This document shows positions 43,077-52,912 of a DNA stretch of 64,000 nt, piece by piece. The translations under genes were made by a program, and so were the position numbers. The notes beneath the pieces were generated by a model that worked only from the letters and a program-made list of their open reading frames with translations, was not told where the DNA came from and did no database searches. Each line of letters starts with the position of its first letter. Within the stretch, counting starts at the first letter, position 1. Origin of the DNA: Candidatus Gastranaerophilales bacterium (GTDB taxonomy: Bacteria > Cyanobacteriota > Vampirovibrionia > Gastranaerophilales > Gastranaerophilaceae); contig CANQAV010000001.1 in the NCBI GenBank assembly GCA_947589425.1, forward strand, positions 62,001-126,000, in the 5' to 3' direction.

Positions 43077-43979
43077 ATGAAACTAAGATATGATTTAGGT
43101 GAAGTAATTACCGCAATGATTACTCCCATGACAAAAGACAGAGAAGTTGATTATAAATCTCTTGAAAAAGTTTCAAATTATTTAATTGAGCAAAAAACTG
43201 ACGGAATTGTTGTTTCGGGCACAACGGGAGAAAATCCCACATTAACCCACGAAGAAGAAGAGGAAGTTTTATACTGCGTAAAATCGGCTGTTTCGGGTCA
43301 ATGTAAAATAATTATGGGAGCAGGCTCAAATTCAACCCAAACCGCCGTTCAATCTTCAAAAAAAGCACAAGATTTAGGCGCTGATGCAATTTTAACCGTC
43401 GTACCTTATTATAATAAACCCTCACAGCAAGGCTTAATCGAACACTTTGGCGCAATCGCAAAAAGCGTTGATTTACCTATAATTTTATACAATATCCCCG
43501 GACGCACGGGAATTGATATGGCGCCGTCTACAATAGCATTTCTTGCAAAGGAATATTCAAATATTGTTGCGGTTAAACAATCTAATTCAAATCTTGATTT
43601 GGTTTCGGAAATAAGAATGTTATGTCCGGATGATTTTGCAATATACTCCGGAGACGACAGCTTAACCCTTCCAATGCTTTCTATCGGGGCTCACGGCGTT
43701 GTTTCGGTAGCTTCGCATGTTGTAGGTGCTCAAATAAAATCAATGATACATAATTATAAAGCAGGACAGGTTTCAGCCGCATCCAATATGCACAAAATTT
43801 TATACCCGCTGTTTAGAAAAATCTTTATGGCTCCTAATCCTACCCCTATTAAAGCACTTCTTTCAAAACTCGGAATTATTGAAAATTATGTAAGAAGACC
43901 ATTGGTAGAGCTTGATGAAAAAGACAGATTAGAGCTTCTTGAATGCTTGAATATGACATTAAGCAAACTTGAAAATTAA
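43077..43979 (+). CDS. dapA: 4-hydroxy-tetrahydrodipicolinate synthase
   Basis: A 300-residue Schiff-base aldolase that condenses pyruvate with aspartate semialdehyde. Motifs are GTTGENPTLTHEEE, YYNKPSQQGLIEHF (Tyr pair), ILYNIPGRTGID and the lysine nucleophile in NIVAVKQSNSN. It completes the operon behind AAGGAG. Together with dapF (51.7 kb), four DAP genes are in this window; the route between DapB and DapF is not shown. Confidence 0.96.
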   Translation: MKLRYDLGEVITAMITPMTKDREVDYKSLEKVSNYLIEQKTDGIVVSGTTGENPTLTHEEEEEVLYCVKSAVSGQCKIIMGAGSNSTQTAVQSSKKAQDLGADAILTVVPYYNKPSQQGLIEHFGAIAKSVDLPIILYNIPGRTGIDMAPSTIAFLAKEYSNIVAVKQSNSNLDLVSEIRMLCPDDFAIYSGDDSLTLPMLSIGAHGVVSVASHVVGAQIKSMIHNYKAGQVSAASNMHKILYPLFRKIFMAPNPTPIKALLSKLGIIENYVRRPLVELDEKDRLELLECLNMTLSKLEN

Positions 43980-44001
43980 TTTCATTATTATAAGTTTTTG
44001 T

Positions 44002-44030
44002 TTGTAATAAAAACATGTTCTTGATACTAT
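44002..44030 (+). promoter_or_regulatory. promoter of ppdK
   Basis: TTGTAA (44002-44007) and TACTAT (44025-44030) with a 17-base spacer lie in the gap after dapA. The ATG follows 41 bases later behind GGAGG. Confidence 0.5.
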
Positions 44031-44071
44031 TTTTCTAAATCGTTATGAAATATAGAAAATTGGAGGAATAA

Positions 44072-46714
44072 ATGCAAAAACGAGTATGGCTGTTTAGAGA
44101 AGGTAATGCTGATATGAGAGCTCTTCTCGGAGGCAAAGGTGCAAATCTTGCCGAAATGACTAATTTGGGTTTACCCGTGCCCCCCGGTTTAACAATTACA
44201 ACAGAAGTTTGTATGGAATATATTAATGCCGGCAACAAAATGCCTCAGGGTTTGATGGATGAAGTAAAAACCGCTTTAGCAGATGTTGAAAAACAAACAG
44301 GCAAAAAATTCGGCGATAAAAACAACCCTCTTTTGGTTTCCGTACGTTCAGGCGCAAGAGTTTCAATGCCCGGTATGATGGAAACAATTTTAAACCTCGG
44401 TTTAAATGATGAAACAGTTGAAGCAATGATTAAATTAACAAACAACCCCCGTTTTTGCTATGACAGCTACAGAAGATTTTTAACAATGTTCGGCTCTGTT
44501 GCTTGGGATATGGACAGACAAAAATATTTTGAATCAGAAGTTGAACGAGTTAAAGAAAGAGAAGGAGTTAAAGAAGATACTCAAATTTCGGCTGACGGCT
44601 GGAAATCTTTAATCCCTGTTTATAAAAAAGTAATTAAAGAAGTAACGGGCAAAGATTTTCCTCAAGATCCTTTTGTACAGCTTCAAGAAGCTATTGAAGC
44701 TGTATTTAGAAGCTGGAACATCCCCCGTGCCGTTGCATACAGGACAATGAACAAAATCGACCACAACTATGGTACCGCTGTTAACGTTCAAACAATGGTA
44801 TTCGGAAATATGGGCGACGACTGTGCAACAGGTGTTTCGTTTACAAGAAACCCCGCAACGGGCGAAAATAAGTTCTATGGAGAATATTTAACAAACGCTC
44901 AAGGTGAAGATGTTGTTGCAGGTATAAGAACTCCAAAACCGATTGCCGAATTGGAACATGAAATGCCCGATTTATATCGTCAATACGTTGATATCGCAAA
45001 AAAACTCGAAAACGGATACAAAGATGTTCAAGATATGGAATTTACAATCGAAAGAGGTAAATTATACATTCTTCAAACAAGAAACGGAAAAAGAACGGCA
45101 GCTGCGGCAGTTAGAATTGCGGTTGAAATGGAGAGTGAAGGTATAATTACAAAAGAAAGAGCAATCCAATTGGTTGACCCTTATACCGTTAATCAAATCT
45201 TACTTCCCTGCTTTGATAACAATGCTCTAAAAACCGCTCATATTATTGCACACGGTGTTAATGCTTCTCCGGGTGCTGCTGTAGGTAAAATTGTGTTTGA
45301 TACCGAAGAAGCAGCGCAAAGAGGTGAAGCGGGCGAAAAAGTTATATTGGTAAGAATTGAAACCTGTCCTGATGATATTCACGGCATGGCAGTTGCACAA
45401 GGTGTTTTAACCCTAAGAGGCGGAGCAACTTCCCACGCAGCCGTTGTTGCAAAAGGTATGGGAAAACCCTGTGTTGCAGGCTGCGAAGACATGAAAATCG
45501 ACCTTGAAAATGAAACGTTAACAGGTTTAGACGGCACTATATATCATAAAAATGACATCATCTCTTTAGACGGCGGAAAAGGTCTTGTTATGGATGGTGC
45601 GGTTAAATTAGCGGATGCTAATATTGACGATAATTTCAAAAAATTCTTCAAGTGGGTTGATGAAATTAAAACAATGACAATTGAAGCAAATGCCGATACC
45701 GTTAAAGATGTTGAAAACGCTCTTAAATTCAATGCTCAAGGAGTAGGTTTGTGCAGAACGGAACACATGTTTATGGATCCTGACAGACTTCCCTGGGTAC
45801 AAAAAATGATTATTGCGGGAACTCCCGAAGCAAGAAAAGAAGCTCTGAACAAACTGCTTCCGATGCAATATGAAGATTTCTTCGGAATGTTTAAAGCTTT
45901 AGGTGAAAGACCTTTAACAATTCGTCTTTTAGACCCGCCTTTACATGAATTTTTACCTTCAAAAGAAGAATTAATTGCTGAAGTTGCGGCTAAAAAAGTT
46001 CTGAAACAAGATTACAAAGAAGAACAAGCGCTTCTTACGGTTGTTGAAGGTTTATCGGAATCTAACCCGATGATGGGTTTAAGAGGATGCAGACTTGGCT
46101 TAACCTATCCCGAAATCAATGAAATGCAGGTAAGGGCTATATTTGAAGCTGCATGTGACGTTAAAAAACTCGGCATCAACGTTATGCCCTATGTTATGAT
46201 ACCTCTAATCGGACACGTAAATGAATTAAAAACAGCAAAAGAAACTCTTGTTAAAGTTGCAAAAGACGTTATGAAAGAAAAAGGTGTTGAAGTTGAATAT
46301 AAATTCGGCACAATGATTGAAATTCCGCGTGCCGCATTAACAGCAGATGAAATTGCACCTTATGCCGAATTCTTCTCCTTCGGAACAAACGATTTAACTC
46401 AAATGACGTTTGGTTTCTCAAGAGATGATGCCGAAGGCAAATTCTTAAAACGTTATGTGGAACAAAAAATCCTTCCTTATAACCCCTTTGATACCCTTGA
46501 TTTCAAAGGTGTCGGACAATTAATCCAAATGTCAATGGAAAAAGGAAAAGGTGTTAATCCGAAATTAATAGGCGGTATATGCGGTGAACACGGCGGAGAC
46601 CCCGACAGCGTTAAATTTGCTTATAAAATCGGCTTGAATTATGTTTCATGCTCACCTTTCAGAATTCCGCAGGCATCTTTAGCTGCTGCACAAGCGGTTA
46701 TCGAAAATAAGTAA
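44072..46714 (+). CDS. ppdK: pyruvate, phosphate dikinase
   Basis: An 880-residue PPDK interconverting pyruvate, ATP and phosphate with PEP, AMP and PPi. The N-terminal ATP-grasp domain starts WLFREGNADMRALLGGKGANLAEMT. The swivelling phosphohistidine domain has LTLRGGATSHAAVVAKGMGKPCVAG. The C-terminal PEP/pyruvate barrel has GLCRTEHMF and the catalytic Cys in IGGICGEHGGDP. The length is standard. It is monocistronic with a strong GGAGG site and its own terminator. In anaerobes it runs either way between glycolysis and gluconeogenesis. Confidence 0.97.
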   Translation: MQKRVWLFREGNADMRALLGGKGANLAEMTNLGLPVPPGLTITTEVCMEYINAGNKMPQGLMDEVKTALADVEKQTGKKFGDKNNPLLVSVRSGARVSMPGMMETILNLGLNDETVEAMIKLTNNPRFCYDSYRRFLTMFGSVAWDMDRQKYFESEVERVKEREGVKEDTQISADGWKSLIPVYKKVIKEVTGKDFPQDPFVQLQEAIEAVFRSWNIPRAVAYRTMNKIDHNYGTAVNVQTMVFGNMGDDCATGVSFTRNPATGENKFYGEYLTNAQGEDVVAGIRTPKPIAELEHEMPDLYRQYVDIAKKLENGYKDVQDMEFTIERGKLYILQTRNGKRTAAAAVRIAVEMESEGIITKERAIQLVDPYTVNQILLPCFDNNALKTAHIIAHGVNASPGAAVGKIVFDTEEAAQRGEAGEKVILVRIETCPDDIHGMAVAQGVLTLRGGATSHAAVVAKGMGKPCVAGCEDMKIDLENETLTGLDGTIYHKNDIISLDGGKGLVMDGAVKLADANIDDNFKKFFKWVDEIKTMTIEANADTVKDVENALKFNAQGVGLCRTEHMFMDPDRLPWVQKMIIAGTPEARKEALNKLLPMQYEDFFGMFKALGERPLTIRLLDPPLHEFLPSKEELIAEVAAKKVLKQDYKEEQALLTVVEGLSESNPMMGLRGCRLGLTYPEINEMQVRAIFEAACDVKKLGINVMPYVMIPLIGHVNELKTAKETLVKVAKDVMKEKGVEVEYKFGTMIEIPRAALTADEIAPYAEFFSFGTNDLTQMTFGFSRDDAEGKFLKRYVEQKILPYNPFDTLDFKGVGQLIQMSMEKGKGVNPKLIGGICGEHGGDPDSVKFAYKIGLNYVSCSPFRIPQASLAAAQAVIENK

Positions 46715-46730
46715 TATAAATTATAAATAT

Positions 46731-46764
46731 AAAATACACTCTTTAAAAAAGAGTGTATTTTTTT
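46731..46764 (+). terminator. terminator of ppdK
   Basis: A 14-bp perfect stem (46731-46744 with 46748-46761) has a 3-base loop and a T-run. Confidence 0.9.
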
Positions 46765-46800
46765 GCAAAAAATATTTTTGACAAGTTTTATAAAATCATT

Positions 46801-47610
46801 ATGAAAATTTCACCTGTTAATTACTCCCCATTGTGTTTTAAATCAAAAGTAAGATCCGTATATTCCGACGGACAAGCCCAATGGCAGGAAAACTATATCT
46901 CAAACGGCGCAACAAAACTCTATTCAAATTATACAATTTTTTTTAGAGAAGATTTAAACGACGTTTCATTAAGAAAAAGAGGAAAAGTACGCTATACCTG
47001 GGATAATTTTTTAAAAACGGCAATTGAACATTTTAAAGATGCGCCTATGGTGAATACATTTGATTTTGGCTGCTCGGACGGCTCCGAAGCATATTCACTA
47101 ATTTCGGGTTTAATTAAAAATTCAAATTCTAATGAAGCGAAAAAATTTTTCCCGGTTATGGCTTATGACATTGATGAATACATCATATCTTGCGCAAAAA
47201 ACGGAGAAATTGAAGCAACTTACAATGATATAGACACTATTCAGGATAATCTTGAAAACTACAGATTGTATTTTCAAAAAGCCAGGAACAAAGAAAAAAG
47301 TTTAAATATTTTCCCCTATGTTATAATGCCAAACGACACAATTAAAAGATATGTAAGATTTAATGTTGGGGACTTTTGTGAGAAATTAGACAATGTGCCA
47401 AAGTCAAATTCGCTTGTTTTATGCAGAAATTTTTGGCCTTATATGAAAATGGAAGATAGAGAAATTGCATTAAACAAGCTGCAAAATCTTGACAGCAGCT
47501 CTCTTGTCGTAATCGGCGGATATGACGACAAAGCCATGATTGAAGAAAAACTCATTGCAAGAGGTTTTATAAAAGTTGCACCATGTACTTTTAAAAAACA
47601 AGATGTCTGA
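46801..47610 (+). CDS. CheR-like SAM-dependent methyltransferase with N-terminal motif
   Basis: A 269-residue protein. The SAM-binding motif is NTFDFGCSDGSEAYSLISGL (CheR-like GCSxGxE), followed by VMAYDIDEYIISCAKNGEI and LVLCRNFWPYMKMEDREIAL, which parallels the CheR LCRNV..YF motif. The typical CheR N-terminal helical domain is absent. Instead it begins MKISPVNYSPLCFKSK, akin to other N-termini in the window. The frame is open from 46753, but that lies in the ppdK terminator; ATG 46801 follows TATAAA (46789-46794) by 6 bases, so it is probably leaderless. No chemotaxis genes are nearby, so the target is unknown. Confidence 0.78.
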   Translation: MKISPVNYSPLCFKSKVRSVYSDGQAQWQENYISNGATKLYSNYTIFFREDLNDVSLRKRGKVRYTWDNFLKTAIEHFKDAPMVNTFDFGCSDGSEAYSLISGLIKNSNSNEAKKFFPVMAYDIDEYIISCAKNGEIEATYNDIDTIQDNLENYRLYFQKARNKEKSLNIFPYVIMPNDTIKRYVRFNVGDFCEKLDNVPKSNSLVLCRNFWPYMKMEDREIALNKLQNLDSSSLVVIGGYDDKAMIEEKLIARGFIKVAPCTFKKQDV

Positions 47611-47680
47611 TATTTTGGCAATCTTGCGCTAAAATATAAGTCTTTTTGTATAATATTATTTTTAGCATATAATTATAGTC

Positions 47681-49465
47681 ATGGAAAAAGCTCAAGAATT
47701 ATTAAATCAAGCTCTTACTTTAATCAATGAGCAGGATTTTACTCAAGCACAAAGCATTTTAGAACAATGCATAAAACTTGATGAAAACAATATTGAAATA
47801 TACAAAAATTTGGGACTTTGCGAAATTAATCTTGATAATCCGCAAGGGGCAGCGGATGCGTTTTCAAAAGCAGTTGAAATAAATCCTCTTGATGCATCCA
47901 GCCTTTTTTATCTTGCAAGCGCAAAAGCACGTTTAGGACAAAAAGAAGATGCGGTAAAATATTTTGAAAAAGTTGTCACGCTAAGACCCGACTACATTGA
48001 TGCATATAAAAATCTTGCAATGATATACATTGAATTCACTCAAATCGACAACGCTATTGAATTAATTAAAAAAGCAATAAATAACCCCAACATTGAATCG
48101 GACTACTCGCTGTATTATATGATTGCAACTTGTTATATGCTGAAAAAAGATTATCAAAATTCCCTTGAAAATCTAAAAAAAGCGCTTGAATTCAACCCCG
48201 AACACATTCCCGTTATCAACAGCATAGGCTCATGTTATATGAACATGAAACAGTTTGACAAAGCCCTTGAAGCTTTAAATAAAGCATACGAGCTTGATGA
48301 AAAAAATTCTTTAACTTCTTATAATATTGGGGTCTGCTACCAATCTTTGGGCGATTTTCAAACGGCGCTTAAATATTTTCAAAACTCATATCAGCTTGAG
48401 CCCTCTATTACAATGCTCTCAAGTCTTGCAAACTGTGCTTTAAAGGCAAAAGAATATGAGCTTGCTTTAAATTTATATAAAAATCTTGTTATGACATACC
48501 CAAACAATACGCAATACAGGTTATGTTATATTGAAACACTTGAAAACACGCAAAATTACCAAGAAGCACTTGAAAACACAAGAATGCTCCTTTCGGTTGA
48601 CGAAAAAAATGTTTTTCTGCAAAAGAAAAAAGGAACATATCTAAGAAAACTGGGACTTTATGAGGAATCAATCGCAACATTTAACACTCTTATAAACAGA
48701 GGCAAAATTGACGTTGAAGTATATTATAACCTTGCTTTTTGCTATACCGAACAAGGTGATTTTGATAACGCCAAAGAAATGTTTAAAAAATGTATTATAC
48801 TTGAGCCGAACAATCCTTATGCACACAAAGATTTGGGTGTATTATATCTGAAAATGAACTGCTACGAATGGGCAGTAGATGAAATGGAAGAAGCAATAAA
48901 ACTTGACAATACGGTAGGAGAATTTCATTATTCTTTAGGTGTAGCATATATGATGTTAAGCAAAATTGATGAAGCCGAAACCTCACTTAAAAAAGCCATT
49001 GAATGCGAGCCTGATAACGCCGATGCTCTTGCATATCTGGGTTATTTATACATGATTAAAAAAGACTCAAATAAAGCATTTGAATTATTGCAAAAAGCAA
49101 TTGAAATTGACCCGCAGAATTTTCTTGCAAAAGTACACCTTGCAAAATATTACTTCGTTTCAAAAAAATATGATATTGCAAAAGAATTTTTGCTTGATGT
49201 AACTCAAAAAACAAAAGATGATGAAACCCTTAATATGCTTGGCATCACCTATCTTGAAACAAATGAATATGAAAATGCAATGGGAATTTTTTATAAACTT
49301 GCTCAAAAATACCCGCAAAACCACATACTGCTTACAAATTTAGCAAAATGCGAAGCAAAATGTTCTAAAACAAAAGAAGCTCTTGAACACTTAAGGCAAG
49401 CGCTTATGGTATTTGATGATTACAAAGAAGCCCTTGATTTATTGGAGGAATTGAATGGAAAATAG
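47681..49465 (+). CDS. TPR-repeat protein
   Basis: A 594-residue protein made almost wholly of tetratricopeptide repeats (about 15), for example IEIYKNLGLCEINLDNPQGA, AYKNLAMIYIEFTQIDNAIE, VYYNLAFCYTEQGDFDNAKE and ALAYLGYLYMIKKDSNKAFE. There is no signal peptide or membrane helix and no catalytic domain, so it is a scaffold. TATAAT at 47668-47673 lies 7 bases before the ATG, pointing to a leaderless mRNA. It overlaps trpS by 11 bases, hence co-transcription. Confidence 0.9.
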   Translation: MEKAQELLNQALTLINEQDFTQAQSILEQCIKLDENNIEIYKNLGLCEINLDNPQGAADAFSKAVEINPLDASSLFYLASAKARLGQKEDAVKYFEKVVTLRPDYIDAYKNLAMIYIEFTQIDNAIELIKKAINNPNIESDYSLYYMIATCYMLKKDYQNSLENLKKALEFNPEHIPVINSIGSCYMNMKQFDKALEALNKAYELDEKNSLTSYNIGVCYQSLGDFQTALKYFQNSYQLEPSITMLSSLANCALKAKEYELALNLYKNLVMTYPNNTQYRLCYIETLENTQNYQEALENTRMLLSVDEKNVFLQKKKGTYLRKLGLYEESIATFNTLINRGKIDVEVYYNLAFCYTEQGDFDNAKEMFKKCIILEPNNPYAHKDLGVLYLKMNCYEWAVDEMEEAIKLDNTVGEFHYSLGVAYMMLSKIDEAETSLKKAIECEPDNADALAYLGYLYMIKKDSNKAFELLQKAIEIDPQNFLAKVHLAKYYFVSKKYDIAKEFLLDVTQKTKDDETLNMLGITYLETNEYENAMGIFYKLAQKYPQNHILLTNLAKCEAKCSKTKEALEHLRQALMVFDDYKEALDLLEELNGK

Positions 49466-50471
49466 CACAAAAAAACGCATTATGTCAGGTATGCGCCCGA
49501 CAGGAAAGCTTCATCTGGGTCATTATCTCGGTGTTCTTAAAAACTGGGTATCTCTTCAAGATGAATATGAATGCTATTTTTCAATAGCCGATTGGCATGC
49601 GCTTACAACAAAATATAATCAAACATCTTCAATGAAAGAAGATGTTCAAAACGTTATTTTGGATTGGCTTTCATCCGGTATTGACCCAAAAAAATCAACA
49701 CTTTATCTGCAATCTTTAGTTCCTCAAACCGCTCAGCTTCATATATATCTTTCTATGATTACCCCTCAAAACTGGGTTGAGCGTGACCCGACTTTAAAAG
49801 ATTTGGCTAAAATAATGAAAGATAAACAGGAAAATGTTTCCAATCTTTCCTACGGATTATTTGGCTATCCTGTTTTAATGACGGCAGATATATTGACATT
49901 TAATGCCCATCTTGTTCCCGTCGGAATTGATCAGGTGGCGCATGTTGAATTATCCAGAGATATCGCAAGAAGATTTAACAATATTTACGGTTTTGACTAT
50001 TTTAACGAACCCGAGCCGAAATTAACACAAATCCCCTTGCTTAAAGGGCTTGACGGTAATAAAATGGGTAAATCTTTTAACAATGACATAAAGCTGTCTG
50101 ATGACGAAAAAACAACCGAAAATAAAATCAGAACAGGTATTACGGACAGAAACAGAATAAGAAAAGATGACAAAGGCAACCCCGATAATTGCGAAGTTAT
50201 TTTTGATTATTGGAAAATTTTCGGCTCTGATGATGATAAAAATGAAATCTGCTCGGCATGTAAATCTGCCTCGATCGGCTGTGCGGAATGTAAAAAAAGA
50301 TTAGCCCAAAAAATAAATGAACAGCTTGCCCCCCTGAGGGAAAAAAGAGCCTCTCTTGAAAAAACACCTGATATTGTAAAAGAAATTCTTTATGAAGGCT
50401 CAAACAAAGCACAAACAAAAGCTCAATATGTGCTGGACGGTGCGGTTGATATAATAAAAATGTACAAATAG
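49455..50471 (+). CDS. trpS: tryptophanyl-tRNA synthetase
   Basis: A 338-residue class I synthetase. MSGMRPTGKLHLGHYLGVL contains the HIGH signature and LDGNKMGKSFNN the KMSKS signature; GIDQVAHVELSRDIARRFN lies between. EICSACKSASIGCAECKKRLA is a Cys-rich C-terminal segment seen in a subset of TrpRS. A GGAGG near the end of the TPR gene gives its ribosome binding site. Confidence 0.96.
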   Translation: MENSTKKRIMSGMRPTGKLHLGHYLGVLKNWVSLQDEYECYFSIADWHALTTKYNQTSSMKEDVQNVILDWLSSGIDPKKSTLYLQSLVPQTAQLHIYLSMITPQNWVERDPTLKDLAKIMKDKQENVSNLSYGLFGYPVLMTADILTFNAHLVPVGIDQVAHVELSRDIARRFNNIYGFDYFNEPEPKLTQIPLLKGLDGNKMGKSFNNDIKLSDDEKTTENKIRTGITDRNRIRKDDKGNPDNCEVIFDYWKIFGSDDDKNEICSACKSASIGCAECKKRLAQKINEQLAPLREKRASLEKTPDIVKEILYEGSNKAQTKAQYVLDGAVDIIKMYK

Positions 50472-50482
50472 GAGATAAAAAG

Positions 50483-51721
50483 ATGGATAGTATTAATGTT
50501 ATTGAATTATTCAAAGAATTAGCAAGCATTCCTTCCCCGAGTCTTAAAGAAAAAAAATTATCCGAAAAAATTAAAGAATATACTTATATAAACGGAATTA
50601 ACGCATATTATGACGAATATGAAAATTTAATGGTAAAAATTCCAAAAAACGACGATACGAAATATCCGCTCCTTTTTTCGGCGCACATGGATGTTGTCGG
50701 AAATTCATCTCCTGTATATATAAGAAAAAGCGAGGACGGGTTATATTTTGAAACCGATAAAACAAGAACGCTTGGTGCCGACGATAAAGCGGGAGTTGCA
50801 TCTGCCCTTGCTTTAGCAATATATCTTGCAAGAAACCCCGAAATTAAACACGGAGGGCTTGAAATTGTTTTCACACGTGATGAAGAAACAAATATGACAG
50901 GTATTAACCACGTTAATTTTAAAGACATTGAAAGCGAAAATGTTCTTGTATTAGATTCTGATATGCTCGGAAATTTTGAAATCGCAGGAGCAGGCTATAC
51001 AAAGCTTGATATCGAAGTAACAACAAAATTGGGCGGACACAGCGGAAACGATATACAGGATAAAAAACGCTATAATGCCGCAAAATTAATTGCAGATTTG
51101 GTAAGTGAGCTTCCAAACGGAGCATATAAAATTGAAGACGGTTTTACAATAACATCCTGCAATCTTGGCTCAATTATAGCAGGGGCATCCGATATCGGAA
51201 TTGAAAGAATAATTGATAAAATAAAAAATTCCGAAGAAATTCAAAAACCATATTCAAAAACTCTTGTCGAACTCTGTGCGGATAATGTTATCAACACCAA
51301 AGCCTATGCACATTATTCCCTCAGAAGTTCAAACCGAAAATATGAAGACGAGCTAATTAAAAAATTCCAAAAGGAAATTGATAAATTTAACAAAAAATAT
51401 AAAGAACTCGCTCACGCTCAACTCAATATCAAAATTCATATGCCTCCTTTCGAAAAAAGCGAAAATCAGCAAATGTCAAAAATAGCTAAAAAGGCGGGCG
51501 AAAAGCTTAATATTGATGTAAAAGTTCAATCTTTCCACGCAGGCGCAGAAACTCATATTTATGCAAATAAAACAAATAAATACGGCAAAAAATTCAGACC
51601 CGCACTGGTTGGTGTTGCAAACATATACTCAATGCACAGCGAAAACGAAAGAATGGAAATCGAAAGTCTTAAAAAAGGCTATGAATTTATAAAAGAAATA
51701 TTTTTAGAATATAACAAATAA
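50483..51721 (+). CDS. M20-family peptidase, PepT-like
   Basis: A 412-residue metallopeptidase. Metal-binding motifs are FSAHMDVVG, LGADDKAGVASAL, FTRDEETNMTG and LDSDMLGNFEIAGAGY. The lid-domain KLGGHSGNDIQDKKRYNAAKLI and a late FHAGAETHIYANK are as in peptidase T. It probably trims di- or tripeptides in the cytoplasm. It follows trpS by 11 bases and precedes dapF by 9, so the three are likely one operon. Exact substrate preference cannot be assigned. Confidence 0.85.
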   Translation: MDSINVIELFKELASIPSPSLKEKKLSEKIKEYTYINGINAYYDEYENLMVKIPKNDDTKYPLLFSAHMDVVGNSSPVYIRKSEDGLYFETDKTRTLGADDKAGVASALALAIYLARNPEIKHGGLEIVFTRDEETNMTGINHVNFKDIESENVLVLDSDMLGNFEIAGAGYTKLDIEVTTKLGGHSGNDIQDKKRYNAAKLIADLVSELPNGAYKIEDGFTITSCNLGSIIAGASDIGIERIIDKIKNSEEIQKPYSKTLVELCADNVINTKAYAHYSLRSSNRKYEDELIKKFQKEIDKFNKKYKELAHAQLNIKIHMPPFEKSENQQMSKIAKKAGEKLNIDVKVQSFHAGAETHIYANKTNKYGKKFRPALVGVANIYSMHSENERMEIESLKKGYEFIKEIFLEYNK

Positions 51722-51730
51722 AGAGGTTTT

Positions 51731-52522
51731 ATGGGAATAAAATTTGAAAAATGGCAAGGTTTAGGAAATGATTTTATAATTTTGTTTGATGATATTGCAA
51801 CATCAGACTTGGCAATCAAAATGTGCGACAGAAACTTTGGAATAGGTGCAGACGGGCTTTTTTGCCCCACGGAAAGCGCTTGCGCCGATATCGGCTGGAA
51901 ATTTTTTAATTCCGACGGCTCAATCGCACAGATGTGCGGAAACGGAATCAGATGTTTTGCAAAATTTGCAAGAAAACACAATATCATAAACAAAGATAAA
52001 TTTTCGGTTGAAACCCTTGCCGGTATCATAACCCCTGAAATCCTTGATAACGGCAATGTTTTAGTTGATATGGGTGCTCCCGTTTTAGACTCTCATTTAA
52101 TTCCCGTTAATACAGAAAATCCGCTCGACTTTGAAATTCAAGGTTACAGAGCAACTGCCGTATCAATGGGCAACCCGCATTGCGTAATTTATACCGACGA
52201 AGACAGCGAAACATTAGCTAAAACAAAAGGTAAGGATATCGAAATTGACCCTATGTTCCCGCAGAAAACAAACGTTGAATTTGTCAACGTGATATCCCCG
52301 CAAAGAATAAAAATGAACGTATGGGAAAGAGGATGCGGAATAACACTTGCCTGTGGCACGGGAGCTTGTGCAAGCGTTGTTGCGGGAGTTAAAAAAGGAC
52401 TTATAAACAGCACTTGTGACGTTGTTTTGCCCGGGGGAATTTTAAATATTGATTTTCGCCCCGATAATCACGTCTATATGCAAGGCAGCGCAAAATGTGT
52501 TTTCAGCGGAGATTTTGAATAG
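51731..52522 (+). CDS. dapF: diaminopimelate epimerase
   Basis: A 263-residue DapF converting LL- to meso-diaminopimelate. The two catalytic Cys are in IAQMCGNGIRCFAKFA and ITLACGTGACASVVAG. The N-terminal EKWQGLGNDFIILFD is typical. It ends a trpS-peptidase-dapF group. meso-DAP is the cross-linking residue of Gram-negative-type peptidoglycan. Confidence 0.96.
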   Translation: MGIKFEKWQGLGNDFIILFDDIATSDLAIKMCDRNFGIGADGLFCPTESACADIGWKFFNSDGSIAQMCGNGIRCFAKFARKHNIINKDKFSVETLAGIITPEILDNGNVLVDMGAPVLDSHLIPVNTENPLDFEIQGYRATAVSMGNPHCVIYTDEDSETLAKTKGKDIEIDPMFPQKTNVEFVNVISPQRIKMNVWERGCGITLACGTGACASVVAGVKKGLINSTCDVVLPGGILNIDFRPDNHVYMQGSAKCVFSGDFE

Positions 52523-52620
52523 AATATATTAAGCATTCTTATTAAAATTTAATTTTTTCTTGTTTTAATAGTGTGTTTATGCTACTGTTTCGCTATATAC
52601 CATTCACTAAAGGAGAAGCA

Positions 52621-52911
52621 ATGAAAAAATACGAATTATTTACAATAATTAAGCCAAATCTTGATAATGATGAAGCTGATAAAATTGTTGCAAAAGTTGA
52701 AGAAACCGTTAAAACATTAGGCGGAAACGTTGAAAACAGCGAAAGAATGGGCAGAAAAAAACTTGCTTATGAAATCGGCGGTTTTACCGACGGATTTATG
52801 GTTAATCAAACAATGACACTGCCGCAGGACAAAGTTGCGGATTTAAAAAGACAGCTAAGATTAAACGAAGCTATAATAAGGGTTATGTTTACTACAAAGG
52901 AAATTGCATAA
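52621..52911 (+). CDS. rpsF: 30S ribosomal protein S6
   Basis: A 96-residue S6: KKYELFTIIKPNLDNDEADKI, SERMGRKKLAYEI, GFMVNQTMTL, LRLNEAIIRVMFT. The open frame begins at 52573, but ATG 52621 has AAAGGAG and the family N-terminus. The normal order rpsF-ssb-rpsR follows, although a repeat island separates ssb from rpsR here. Confidence 0.96.
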   Translation: MKKYELFTIIKPNLDNDEADKIVAKVEETVKTLGGNVENSERMGRKKLAYEIGGFTDGFMVNQTMTLPQDKVADLKRQLRLNEAIIRVMFTTKEIA

Positions 52912-52912
52912 A

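Noticed and set aside
46753-46800. Upstream GTG start for the CheR-like gene
   Set aside because: It lies inside the ppdK terminator stem; the ATG at 46801 has a -10 box at the leaderless distance and begins with the MKI-type motif.
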